Source of the DNA: OCS116 cluster bacterium AG-390-I16 | GTDB lineage: Bacteria; Pseudomonadota; Alphaproteobacteria; MED-G09 | DNA length: 64,000 bases | Direction: 5' to 3' | Assembly: GCA_003279705.1 (NCBI GenBank) | Contig: QCGZ01000001.1 | Span: 1-64,000, forward strand | Shown here: piece after piece, positions 8,322 through 18,121 of the stretch | Layout of the letters: every line of letters begins with the position of its first letter | How positions within the stretch are numbered: the first letter of the stretch is position 1 | Translations under genes and position numbers: made by a program | The notes under the pieces: generated by a model | Seen by the model: only the letters and a program-made list of their open reading frames with translations | What the model was told of the DNA's origin: nothing | The model's database searches: none

Positions 8322-9908
8322 ATGCCAAAAGTATTAATTTCTGATAAATTAAGTCCTAAAGCTGAAAAAATCTTTATTGAAAGAGGTGTTGAGGTTGATG
8401 TAATAACAGGCCTTGAAAGAGATGAGTTAATCAAAATAATAGATAAATATGATGGTTTAGCTATAAGATCTTCAACAAAAGTAACTCAAAAGGTACTTGA
8501 TGCTGCAACTAACCTTAAAGTAATAGGTAGAGCAGGTATTGGTGTAGATAATGTAGATATTCCATACGCAACTTCAAAAGGTGTTGCAGTTATGAATACT
8601 CCTTTTGGAAATGCAATCACAACTGCTGAGCATGCTATTTCATTAATAATGTCACTAGTAAGAAATATTCCCCAAGCTAATGAGTCTACTCATAATGGTA
8701 AATGGGAAAAATCAAAATATATGGGTACCGAAATCACAGGTAAGACTTTAGGCCTTATTGGATGTGGAAATATTGGATCTATAGTAGCTGATAGAGCTCT
8801 AGGGCTAAAGATGAAGGTTTTAGCATATGACCCCTTTTTAACTGAGGAAAAGGCTTTAGACCTCCAGGTAAAAAAAGTTGAATTTGACGAACTTCTTACG
8901 TCAAGCGATATAATTACTTTGCATGTTCCTATGACTGATCAAACTGCAAACATAATCAATAAAGAGTCTCTCGAAAAATGTAAAGATGGAATTCGAATTG
9001 TTAATTGTGCCAGAGGCGGCTTAATTGATGAGAAAGCATTAAAAAAATATATTGAAAATGGAAAAGTATCTGGCGCTGCTATTGACGTTTTTGAGATAGA
9101 GCCGGCTACTGAAAGTATCTTCTTTGGCATGGAAGAAGTGATTTGTACACCTCATTTAGGAGCATCAACTCTTGAGGCTCAAGAAAATGTTGCCCTTCAA
9201 GTAGCTGATCAGATGTCAGATTTTTTAACAACTGGAGCTGTTTCAAACGCTATCAATATGCCATCAATAAGCGCAAGTGAAGCTCCTATTTTGAAACCAT
9301 TTACAAAAGTTTCGGAACAATTAGGATTGTTCGCAGGACAATTAATGCCTTCTGATTATCACGAAATTTCAATTGATTATGTTGGAGATGTCTCAGGCTA
9401 TAATTGTTCACCTATAACATCTGCTGCAGTTGCTGGCATCTTAAATGCGTCATTTCCCGATATAAACATGGTTAGCGCTCCATCAATAGCTAGAGACAAA
9501 GGTATTGCAATTACTGAGACAAAAAAAGATGAGTACAGTGCGTATGAAAGTTATATTCGTATTAATTTATTATCAAAGAAGGAAAATTTTTCAATTGGTG
9601 GAACTACATTCTCAGATGGTAAACCAAGAATCGTTCAAATTAATGGAATTAATTTAGAGGCTGAGCTAATGACAAATATGCTTTATGTAACCAATAATGA
9701 TGTTCCAGGGTTAATTGGAAGTTTAGGTAATATTTTAGGCAATGAAGGTATAAATATTGCAAGTTTCAATTTAGGACGAACTGCACCGTTAAAGGATGCT
9801 ATGGCCCTTATTGGTATTGATAGCCCAGTAAATGAAAAAGTAATTAATGAAGTAAAAAAACTTGAATCAGTTGTAAATGTTAAAAGTCTTAACTTTAATA
9901 TTATGTAA
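8322..9908 (+). CDS. serA: D-3-phosphoglycerate dehydrogenase
   Basis: A 528-residue NAD-dependent enzyme, first step of serine synthesis. The start is ATG at 8322 (MPKVLISDKL) with AGGGGT just upstream; an in-frame start at 8298 would lie inside serC. Domains in order: substrate domain, NAD-binding with GLIGCGNIGSIVA at about 145-157, catalytic Arg in NCARGG, catalytic His in TPHLGAST, then an intervening domain and a C-terminal ACT domain (VTNNDVPGLIGSLGNILG) that senses serine in many homologues. This is the long form with ASB plus ACT domains. Confidence 0.96.
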   Translation: MPKVLISDKLSPKAEKIFIERGVEVDVITGLERDELIKIIDKYDGLAIRSSTKVTQKVLDAATNLKVIGRAGIGVDNVDIPYATSKGVAVMNTPFGNAITTAEHAISLIMSLVRNIPQANESTHNGKWEKSKYMGTEITGKTLGLIGCGNIGSIVADRALGLKMKVLAYDPFLTEEKALDLQVKKVEFDELLTSSDIITLHVPMTDQTANIINKESLEKCKDGIRIVNCARGGLIDEKALKKYIENGKVSGAAIDVFEIEPATESIFFGMEEVICTPHLGASTLEAQENVALQVADQMSDFLTTGAVSNAINMPSISASEAPILKPFTKVSEQLGLFAGQLMPSDYHEISIDYVGDVSGYNCSPITSAAVAGILNASFPDINMVSAPSIARDKGIAITETKKDEYSAYESYIRINLLSKKENFSIGGTTFSDGKPRIVQINGINLEAELMTNMLYVTNNDVPGLIGSLGNILGNEGINIASFNLGRTAPLKDAMALIGIDSPVNEKVINEVKKLESVVNVKSLNFNIM

Positions 9909-9912
9909 ATAA

Positions 9913-11217
<1,305 letters not shown>

Positions 11218-11260
11218 ATTTTGCTTGCAAGCATCATTAAACCATTATAACTAGATATAT

Positions 11261-11345
11261 GTCCAAGGGGTGCCAAATGGCTGAGATGGAAATAACCAAT
11301 CCCTTTGAACCTGATCCGGTTAATTCCGGCGTAGGAATGGATTTT
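11261..11345 (+). promoter_or_regulatory. TPP riboswitch (THI element)
   Basis: The conserved core of the thiamine pyrophosphate riboswitch is present base for base: GGGGTGCC (11267-11274), GGCTGAGA (11279-11286), CCCTTTGAACCTGATC (11301-11316), CCGGTTAATTCCGGCGTAGG (11317-11336). The ACCTGATC and GTAGG parts build the pyrophosphate- and pyrimidine-binding helices. About 55 bases separate it from the next ATG and no T-tract hairpin is visible there, so control is more likely at translation initiation than by termination. It precedes the receptor, permease and kinase genes below, placing them under thiamine control. Confidence 0.96.
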
Positions 11346-11400
11346 TCTCTACAGCCACACATTAATCGTTTCTGCATAATATAATTTGTAGGAGTATTTA

Positions 11401-13599
11401 ATGAGAAATCTTTTGTATTTTTGTTTTCTAATCTTTAACACTAATTTTTTGTTAGCTCAGGAGACTCAAACCCAATCAACTATTGATGAGATAATTGTAA
11501 CCGCTTCATTTAATGATGTAGATTCATATAGTTTATCATCAAGTGTTTCTGTTATTACCGAGAATGATATTTTTAGAAGAAATGCTAATCATTTGGAGGA
11601 TTTACTCTTTTTAGCTCCAAATATTAATTATTCAACAGGGGCCTCACGAGGAAAGTTTTACCAAGTTCGAGGTATTGGGGAGCGAAGTGAATTTACGGAG
11701 CCAGTAAATTATTCTGTCGGGGTAATTATAGATGGAATTGATTTTACTGGTATTGCTTTGGGAGCCTCAACATTTGATATAAATCAAGTAGAAATTTTGA
11801 GAGGACCGCAAGGCACCCTTTATGGCGCAAATGCATTAGCGGGACTTATAAATATTGTAAGTAATAATCCAACTGAAGATTTTTATTCAGAAGTTTCTGG
11901 GTCAATTTCAGAGTTTGGAGGAAAAGATATTGGAATAGTTATAAGTGATTCAAACAATAAAAATTTTGGTTACAGACTAGGAATTAAAAATTCAAAAAGT
12001 GATGGTTTTATTAAAAATATATATTTGAATCAAAGCGACACCAACAATATTGATGAAACAATTACTAGAGCAAAATTTACTAAAAATTTTGATACCACAG
12101 AATTAACATTGAATATTTTCTATGCTGATATTGACAATGGTTATGACGCCTTTAGTCTTGATAATACTCGAGTAACATACTCTGATGAACCTGGATACGA
12201 TAGACAGAAAACTAATGCAGCATCTGTTAAGTTTGAAAAGACTCTTAAAAATGATGATGTTATTGAACTTTTAGGAAGTTTTGCTGACTCAGAACTTGAT
12301 TATGCCTATGATGAGGACTGGAGCAATACAGGAATTTGCGATGGTACTCCGTGTGATACAAAGTTATTTGGTTTTGATTGGTGGTACTCATCTTTTGATA
12401 GCTTTAATCGTGATAATCAAAATAATACTATAGATTTACGTTATATTTCGAATTCTAAAAACACTAATTGGGTAATTGGTTTTTATAATAGAGATCAAGA
12501 TATAAACCTAATAAGAAAATATACTTATCTAGAGAATGATTTTAAAAGTTCTTTTGATACAAGGAATTCAGCAATTTATGGCCAGTTAACCAATAATTTC
12601 ACAAATAATATAAAATTAGAGGCTGGCCTAAGGTTTGAAGAAAGGAAAGCTAATTATATTGATAATAATGGACCTACTCCAGAAGGCTTCTTTTGTATTG
12701 CAATTTATCCTAAGCCAGAGAGTTGTCTTTTTGACAATAACTATTCAAGGTCTGAAAATTTTTGGGGAGGTAAAGTTTCCTTACAGGGCGAATTAAATGA
12801 AAACTTAATGATTTATGCATTATTATCAAGGGGTTATAAACCAGGCGGTGTAAATATTGAAGGAACTATAAATAAACAAAATCTTAATTATGATTCCGAA
12901 ACAATGTGGAATTATGAGTTAGGCTTAAAAGCAAATAATCAAGATAAAACAGTTTTTTTACAAACATCTATTTTTTATCAAGATCGAGACGATGTTCAAA
13001 CTAAACAAAGTCTAGTCACCTCTATAGAAAGTGGAATTGAAGGTGGAGATTGCCCATGCAGTTTTTCAGATTATATTGGAAATGCTGCTTCAGGAAGTAA
13101 TTATGGCATTGAGTTAGAACTTCTATTAATACCTAATAATAAATTAGAAATTTTTTCTAGTTTAGGAATCTTAGAGACTGAATTTAAGAATTTTATTAGT
13201 TATTCTCATATTAATGCCGATCCATCAAATGGGATAGGTTATGATCTATCTGGAAGAGAACAGTCACACGCACCAAAATACCATTTTAATTTGTCATTAA
13301 ATTATAATTTAAGTGAATATTTATTCTTAAATTTGAATTTTGAAGCAAAGGATGAATTTTACTTTTCAGACAGGCATAATTCAAAATCTGATCATTACAA
13401 TCTTTTTAATTTTGTAATTGGTTATAAAAAAGACTCATATGAAATAAATTTTTACGGAAAAAATATTACTGATAAAGATTTTCAAACAAGAGGTTTTGGA
13501 AGTTTTGGAAACGATCCAAGAAAATTTTATATAACCGAACAGTATAGCCAGTATGCAACCCCAAGGATTTTTGGTATTAATGGTAAAAAAACTTTTTAA
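11401..13599 (+). CDS. TonB-dependent outer-membrane receptor, probably for thiamine
   Basis: A 732-residue receptor. A signal peptide ends near residue 19 (FLLAQ), followed by a TonB-box-like IDEIIVTA at about 28-35, a plug domain with VEILRGPQGTLYGANALAG, and a C-terminal beta-barrel ending in Phe (GKKTF). A TPP riboswitch lies directly upstream, and a PnuC-type permease and a kinase follow, so thiamine or a close derivative is the likely cargo, as proposed for other riboswitch-linked TonB receptors. Substrate is inference from context; the receptor sequence alone would not tell. Start ATG with GTAGGAG ten bases upstream. Confidence 0.88.
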   Translation: MRNLLYFCFLIFNTNFLLAQETQTQSTIDEIIVTASFNDVDSYSLSSSVSVITENDIFRRNANHLEDLLFLAPNINYSTGASRGKFYQVRGIGERSEFTEPVNYSVGVIIDGIDFTGIALGASTFDINQVEILRGPQGTLYGANALAGLINIVSNNPTEDFYSEVSGSISEFGGKDIGIVISDSNNKNFGYRLGIKNSKSDGFIKNIYLNQSDTNNIDETITRAKFTKNFDTTELTLNIFYADIDNGYDAFSLDNTRVTYSDEPGYDRQKTNAASVKFEKTLKNDDVIELLGSFADSELDYAYDEDWSNTGICDGTPCDTKLFGFDWWYSSFDSFNRDNQNNTIDLRYISNSKNTNWVIGFYNRDQDINLIRKYTYLENDFKSSFDTRNSAIYGQLTNNFTNNIKLEAGLRFEERKANYIDNNGPTPEGFFCIAIYPKPESCLFDNNYSRSENFWGGKVSLQGELNENLMIYALLSRGYKPGGVNIEGTINKQNLNYDSETMWNYELGLKANNQDKTVFLQTSIFYQDRDDVQTKQSLVTSIESGIEGGDCPCSFSDYIGNAASGSNYGIELELLLIPNNKLEIFSSLGILETEFKNFISYSHINADPSNGIGYDLSGREQSHAPKYHFNLSLNYNLSEYLFLNLNFEAKDEFYFSDRHNSKSDHYNLFNFVIGYKKDSYEINFYGKNITDKDFQTRGFGSFGNDPRKFYITEQYSQYATPRIFGINGKKTF

Positions 13600-13609
13600 A
13601 AGAGCTTAA

Positions 13610-14167
13610 GTGATGCTTCTTGAGATTTTTGCAGTAATTTTTGCAATTACCTATTTAATATTAGCTGTAAGACAAAATATTTTATGTTGGTATGCTGCGT
13701 TTTTAAGTACTGCAATTTATACTTTTTTATATTGGGATGTTTCCCTATATATGGAGTCCATTCTGAATGTTTATTATTTATTAATGGCGATTTATGGATG
13801 GGCAAATTGGAATAATAAAAAAGATCAAATCGATTTACCGATTATAGAATGGTCAATTAACAAACATTTTATCTCTATATTAATTATTTTATTTTTTACT
13901 CTCGTATCTGGTTTTCTTTTAAATAATACGGAAGCGGCAAGACCTTATCTTGACTCCTTTACTACTTGGGGTTCTGTTTTCACTACTTATATGGTTACCC
14001 AAAAAATTTTATCAAACTGGCTTTATTGGTTTGTTATTAATGGTGTGGGTATTTTTCTGAATATTGATAAAGAGCTTTATTTAACTGCATTACTGTTACT
14101 AAGTTATCAGGTAATATCCATCTTTGGCTTTATAAATTGGCGTAAATCTTATTATGAACAAAAATAG
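13610..14167 (+). CDS. pnuT: PnuC-family permease, probable thiamine transporter PnuT
   Basis: A 185-residue inner-membrane protein with about six to seven hydrophobic spans. The PnuC-family pattern is visible: QNILCWYAAFLSTAIYTFLY, then LLMAIYGWANW (the conserved GWxxW region, about residues 60-70), and a C-terminal GFINWRKS. PnuC relatives carry vitamins with a partner kinase that traps the product; here the kinase is the next gene and the operon is under a TPP riboswitch, so thiamine is the expected substrate. Start is GTG at 13610 or ATG at 13613. The end overlaps the kinase gene by 14 bp. Confidence 0.88.
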   Translation: MMLLEIFAVIFAITYLILAVRQNILCWYAAFLSTAIYTFLYWDVSLYMESILNVYYLLMAIYGWANWNNKKDQIDLPIIEWSINKHFISILIILFFTLVSGFLLNNTEAARPYLDSFTTWGSVFTTYMVTQKILSNWLYWFVINGVGIFLNIDKELYLTALLLLSYQVISIFGFINWRKSYYEQK

Positions 14168-14885
14168 TGAATTAATTAAATTAATAGAAAAAACAGCCTT
14201 AAATTTTAATTTTAAAAAAATTTCTTTTAAAAAATTACAAAATGGAAAAGTTAATAATAGTTTTTTAATTAATGACGATGAAAATAAAAAAAAATATATT
14301 TTAAGAATAAATTCACTAAAAAGTAATAAATTTAATATTAGTAGAAAAAATGAAATTATAATTTTAAATGCTATTAAGGAATATGAAATTGCTCCTAAGA
14401 TAGTTTTTTCTGATCCTCAACTTAAATTTTTAATTACAGAGTATATTGATGGTTCTGTTTGTTCAAAAAAAAATTTCTCATTAAACGATAGAGCTATTCT
14501 AAAAAAAATAATTGAAAAATATCAGAAAATTGAAATTGGATTACCTAAGTTTAATTACTTGAAACATATTGAAAAATATCAAAAAATCATTAGCCAAAAA
14601 TCAATAATTGATAATAAATTAAAAAAAAGACTTGAAAAATTTTATCCTCACTTAGAGAGCTTTCAAAATAAAAATTGGTCACCAGTACTTTGTCACCATG
14701 ACTTAAATCCTTCAAATATTATTAAAACTGACAAGGGTATGAAAATTATTGATTGGGAGTTTGCAGGGTATGGCCACCCAGAATATGATTTACATTGTAT
14801 AGGGTTAATAGATAAAGGTGATTTTTTCTTTAATGAATTAATTAATATAATTAACGATCTTTGGCATATGATTAATAATAACTAA
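14154..14885 (+). CDS. Choline/aminoglycoside-kinase-fold protein, probable thiamine kinase
   Basis: A 243-residue, very lysine-rich APH-fold kinase. Visible motifs: LQNGKVNNSFLI (glycine-rich loop, about residue 27), YILRIN with the ATP lysine nearby, and the catalytic CHHDLNPSNII (about 180-190) followed by IIDWEFAGYGHPEYDL, the metal-binding Asp segment. Related to ThiK and LicA/choline kinases. Position after pnuT in a riboswitch-controlled operon suggests that it phosphorylates imported thiamine and traps it. The stop shares a 4-bp overlap with the convergent rpoH. Confidence 0.8.
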   Translation: MNKNSELIKLIEKTALNFNFKKISFKKLQNGKVNNSFLINDDENKKKYILRINSLKSNKFNISRKNEIIILNAIKEYEIAPKIVFSDPQLKFLITEYIDGSVCSKKNFSLNDRAILKKIIEKYQKIEIGLPKFNYLKHIEKYQKIISQKSIIDNKLKKRLEKFYPHLESFQNKNWSPVLCHHDLNPSNIIKTDKGMKIIDWEFAGYGHPEYDLHCIGLIDKGDFFFNELINIINDLWHMINNN

Positions 14886-15760
14886 ATATCAACAATATTT
14901 CGTTCTTTCATACTTTTTTCCAAACTTTCTTTCATTTTTTCAAGTGCCCTAACTTCAATTTGTCTCACACGTTCTCTGCTAATATCATATTTGGAACTTA
15001 ATTCTTCAAGGGTAGAGGGATCGTCACTTAACCTTCTTGTTTGAATGATATCTAGCTCTCTTTCATTTAAAACTAAAAGAGAGTCATTTATCAGTTCTTT
15101 CCTTAGCGTATCCTCTTCTTGACTTGAATAGCTCTCCTCCTGATTTGGTTCATCGGCAACCAACCAATCTTGCCATTCGAGTGTTTGCTCACTATCCGAT
15201 ACCGGAGAGTTTAAAGAGGGGTCTCCACCAGAAAGTCTTCTATTCATATTAATAATTTCTTTTTCTGGGGCATTAAGTTGATCAGATATTTTTTTTAGAT
15301 TTTCCGGATTCAGATCACCTTCTTCATATGCTTGTATTCTGTTTTTTGCGCTTCTAAGATTGAAAAATAATTTTTTTTGGATTGCGGTTGTTCCAATTTT
15401 AACCAGAGACCATGATCTAAGAATATATTCTTGCATAGCAGCTTTAATCCACCACATTGCATAAGTGCTTAACCTAAAGCCTTTTTCTGGATCAAATTTT
15501 TGAGCTGCTTGCATTAATCCTATATTTCCCTCTGATATAATATCAGTTATAGGAAGGCCATATCCTCTATAACCCATTGCTATTTTCGCTACTAACCTTA
15601 AATGACTTGTAACTAGTGAATGTGCTGCATCTGTATCTTTATGGACTTTCCATCTATTTGCCAGTGTGTACTCTTCATCAGCACTAAGCATAGGAAATTT
15701 TTTAATTTCCTCAAGATAGTTTTTTAAGCCAATTTCACCTGATAAAACAGGAAGATTCAT
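14882..15760 (-). CDS. rpoH: RNA polymerase heat-shock sigma factor RpoH
   Basis: A 292-residue sigma-70-family protein. Region 2 is clear: DIISEGNIGLMQAAQKFDPEKGFRL read through two segments, then STYAMWWIKAAMQEYIL. The RpoH box QKKLFFNLRSAKNR at about residues 129-142 separates it from the housekeeping sigma. Region 4 ends with SRERVRQIEVRALEKM. Start ATG with GAGGATATT immediately upstream. It lies downstream of rluD on the same strand with 65 bp between, a common alphaproteobacterial arrangement. FtsH, the protease that usually controls RpoH, is also in the window. Confidence 0.96.
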   Translation of the reverse strand: MNLPVLSGEIGLKNYLEEIKKFPMLSADEEYTLANRWKVHKDTDAAHSLVTSHLRLVAKIAMGYRGYGLPITDIISEGNIGLMQAAQKFDPEKGFRLSTYAMWWIKAAMQEYILRSWSLVKIGTTAIQKKLFFNLRSAKNRIQAYEEGDLNPENLKKISDQLNAPEKEIINMNRRLSGGDPSLNSPVSDSEQTLEWQDWLVADEPNQEESYSSQEEDTLRKELINDSLLVLNERELDIIQTRRLSDDPSTLEELSSKYDISRERVRQIEVRALEKMKESLEKSMKERNIVDI

Positions 15761-15825
15761 AATATCCTCTTTAATATATTTAACTAATATATGGTTATTT
15801 TTTTAATGTATGTAAAGGTTTCTTA

Positions 15826-16809
15826 TTAAAAAGATTCTATAATTTTTTTCATAGTTTCAGGGGGATCAGTTTCAAAAATTAAATTTTTATTGGTAATAGG
15901 GTGTTCAAATCCAAGTTTATACGCATGCAAAGCTTGTGTGTTTACATGTTTTTCTACTAAAATTTTTATATTGGACTTTAATTTATTAACTCTTGTTTTA
16001 TAACCATGTCCATACAAAGGGTCTCCTAATACGGGGTGAGAAATATGATCCAAGTGAACTCTAATTTGGTGGGTTCTTCCTGTTTCTAAATTACATTCAA
16101 TTAGCGTAATATTATTTTCATCATTTTTCTCTAATACCTTCCAATATGTAATAGCTTCTTTTGATTTATATTTTTCATCATTAAAAACCATCATTTTTTT
16201 TCTATTTCGATCAGATCTTCCTATAAAAGTTGATATTTTTCCCGATGAAAAAGTTGGTATACCCCAGACAATAGCTTTATACGCCCTTATTAATTTTCCA
16301 TCTTTACCATGATTTTTAAACTGTGAAGCTAAACCGTTATGTGACCTATCATTTTTTGCAACTACTAAAAGGCCGCTTGTATCTTTATCAAGTCTATGAA
16401 TGATACCAGGTCTTTTTTCTCCTCCTATCCCGGATAAACTGTTTCCGCAGTGATTGATTAATGCATTTACTAGAGTTTTATTGGGATTACCAGGGGCAGG
16501 GTGTACCACCAATCCTTTTTGTTTATTAACTACTATTAGGTCACTATCTTCATATATAATTTCAAGATCAATTTTTTCACCTACTGGCTTTGCTTCTACT
16601 GCATCAGGAATTTCCAGAATAAAGATATCATTTTCTTTAACAGTGTATGATGGATCTATAATTATCTTATTATTTAGTTTCAAAAAACCATCAACAATAA
16701 GCTTTTTTATTCTGGTTCTACTAAGGTCGCTGATATTTTGCTTTAGAAACTGATCTAGTCTTATTTCAGATGATTCTTTTTTAACTTTATGTGTTACAAT
16801 ATTTTCCAA
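15826..16809 (-). CDS. rluD: RluA-family 23S rRNA pseudouridine synthase, RluD-like
   Basis: A 327-residue enzyme with an N-terminal S4 RNA-binding domain (RLDQFLKQNISDLSRTRIKK, about residues 17-36) and a pseudouridine-synthase domain. The catalytic Asp is in HRLDKDTSGLLVVAK at about residue 141, preceded by NKQKGLVVHPAPGN and followed by ETGRTHQIRVHL. In E. coli RluD modifies three uridines in helix 69 of 23S rRNA. Assignment to RluD over RluC rests on the S4 domain and the rpoH neighbour, so the exact target is likely but not certain. Confidence 0.92.
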   Translation of the reverse strand: MENIVTHKVKKESSEIRLDQFLKQNISDLSRTRIKKLIVDGFLKLNNKIIIDPSYTVKENDIFILEIPDAVEAKPVGEKIDLEIIYEDSDLIVVNKQKGLVVHPAPGNPNKTLVNALINHCGNSLSGIGGEKRPGIIHRLDKDTSGLLVVAKNDRSHNGLASQFKNHGKDGKLIRAYKAIVWGIPTFSSGKISTFIGRSDRNRKKMMVFNDEKYKSKEAITYWKVLEKNDENNITLIECNLETGRTHQIRVHLDHISHPVLGDPLYGHGYKTRVNKLKSNIKILVEKHVNTQALHAYKLGFEHPITNKNLIFETDPPETMKKIIESF

Positions 16810-16835
16810 TTATTCTCAGCTAGTAGAAATTAGTA

Positions 16836-16943
16836 ATGAAAAACAATTATATCTTTTTAAAATCGATTGTCATTATTTTAGGTTTATTAATATTTTTAGG
16901 ACTTTGCCTAATAATACTTAAAATTGTTTTTGATTTAATTTAG
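16836..16943 (+). CDS. 35-residue single-span membrane peptide (DUF6476-like?)
   Basis: A short ORF divergent from rluD: MKNNYIFLKSIVIILG followed by about 18 more hydrophobic residues and ending KIVFDLI. It is one membrane helix with a short basic N-terminus. Alphaproteobacteria commonly have a small single-span protein (annotated DUF6476) divergent from the rluA-family gene beside rpoH, and the LK..VI.LG pattern fits. No strong Shine-Dalgarno is visible; GTAGAAAT lies 8-15 bases before the ATG. In an AT-rich region a hydrophobic ORF can occur by chance, so the call depends on position. Confidence 0.45.
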   Translation: MKNNYIFLKSIVIILGLLIFLGLCLIILKIVFDLI

Positions 16944-16966
16944 ACTAAATAATTTATAAAAATTAT

Positions 16967-16981
16967 TGCAAATAATTATTA
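16967..16981 (+). promoter_or_regulatory. Fur-box-like site upstream of fbpA
   Basis: TGCAAATAATTATTA matches 13 of 15 bases of the site at 21012 and 14 of 15 of the site at 21040 upstream of the siderophore receptor. The 7-1-7 shape (TGCRAAT-N-ATTATTA) resembles Fur operators. It is about 43 bp before the fbpA ATG, suitable for repression by iron-loaded Fur. Confidence 0.55.
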
Positions 16982-17023
16982 ATATCAATAAAATTAATTT
17001 AGGTTCTTAATGCAGGTTTTAAA

Positions 17024-18055
17024 ATGAAATATTTCTATAAGCTTTTTTTCGTTGCTTTATTACTATTTATTTTTTCTTATCAGTCATTTGCAAGTGAGGT
17101 TAATGTTTATACTTCTCGTCATTATGATTCTGATGAATCCATATACGAGGACTTTACAGGTTTAACAGGAATTAAAGTAAATATTATTTCTGGAAAGGGT
17201 AAAGCCCTTATGGAAAGATTAAGGCTTGAGGGTAAAAATTCACCAGCTGATTTATTTATAACTTCTGATGCAGGAAATCTATGGAAGATTCAAAAAGATG
17301 GAATGTTTAGAGAGATTTTATCAGAAAAAATAGTCAAAACAGTGCCTGATAGTGCAAGGGGCCCTAATAATGAGTGGGTTGGTATTGCAAAAAGATCAAG
17401 AGTAATTTTTTATAATCCAGAAAGAGTAAAAGATATAGAAATTATGAATATAACCTATGAAGACCTTGCAGATCCAAAGTGGAAAGGTAGGTTGGTAGTA
17501 AGGAGCTCAGGAAATATTTATAATCAATCACTTGTAGCGTCTCTTATATCTAATATTGGTGTTGAAAGAACAGAAAAATGGGCAAAAGGGATTGTTAAAA
17601 ATTTTGCTAGGAAACCTCAAGGTAATGACCGTTCTCAAATTCTAGCAGTTGCTAATGGCGAAGCAGATATTGCTATAGCTAATACTTATTATATTGGGTT
17701 GATGCTATCAGGCGAGAAGGGTATTGATCAAAAAAAAGCCGCTGAAAAAGTTTCTTTGATATTTCCAGGTCAAACAGATGATGGAACGCATATCAATATT
17801 AGTGGAGTAGGCATATTAAAAAATGCTCCAAATCCATCTAATGCAGAAAAATTTATTGAATATCTTTTAACTGATAAAGTTCAAAAGCATATAGTCGATA
17901 ATACATATGAATACCCAATAAAAAGCCATATAATGCCAAGTAAAATTATTGCTAAATTTGGAACAAATTTTAAAACAGATGAAACATATGCATCAGATTT
18001 TGGTAAATATAATTCTGAGGCTGTAAGATTGATGGATAGGGCGGGTTGGAGATAA
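17024..18055 (+). CDS. fbpA: Ferric-iron ABC transporter, periplasmic binding protein
   Basis: A 343-residue FbpA/FutA-type protein. A signal peptide of about 23 residues ends at SFASE; the mature protein begins with VNVYTSRHYDSDESIY, the iron-binding protein opening in which the YTSRHY stretch supplies ligands. Further on are DLFITSDAGNLW, RSRVIFYNPERV and a C-terminal pair of Tyr in the NGEADIAIANTYYIG segment, where the family binds Fe3+. It delivers Fe3+ to FbpB. A Fur-box-like site sits 43 bp upstream, and fbpB begins 66 bp downstream. Confidence 0.93.
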   Translation: MKYFYKLFFVALLLFIFSYQSFASEVNVYTSRHYDSDESIYEDFTGLTGIKVNIISGKGKALMERLRLEGKNSPADLFITSDAGNLWKIQKDGMFREILSEKIVKTVPDSARGPNNEWVGIAKRSRVIFYNPERVKDIEIMNITYEDLADPKWKGRLVVRSSGNIYNQSLVASLISNIGVERTEKWAKGIVKNFARKPQGNDRSQILAVANGEADIAIANTYYIGLMLSGEKGIDQKKAAEKVSLIFPGQTDDGTHINISGVGILKNAPNPSNAEKFIEYLLTDKVQKHIVDNTYEYPIKSHIMPSKIIAKFGTNFKTDETYASDFGKYNSEAVRLMDRAGWR

Positions 18056-18121
18056 AATTTATATTGATATAATAAAAATGATTTTTCATTTATACTTTAA
18101 TAAATAATTTGCGAAAATATT

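Noticed and set aside
11222-11233. Perfect 12-bp palindrome TGCTTGCAAGCA just after purA, considered as a terminator.
   Set aside because: It has no loop and no T-tract, so it cannot form a usual terminator hairpin; it may overlap a -35 region for the riboswitch transcript, but this is too weak to list.
18100-18121. TTTGCGAAAATATTATG just before fbpB, similar to the Fur-like sites.
   Set aside because: Only the first half (TGCGAA) matches; the second half lacks ATTATTA, and the gene is inside the fbp operon.
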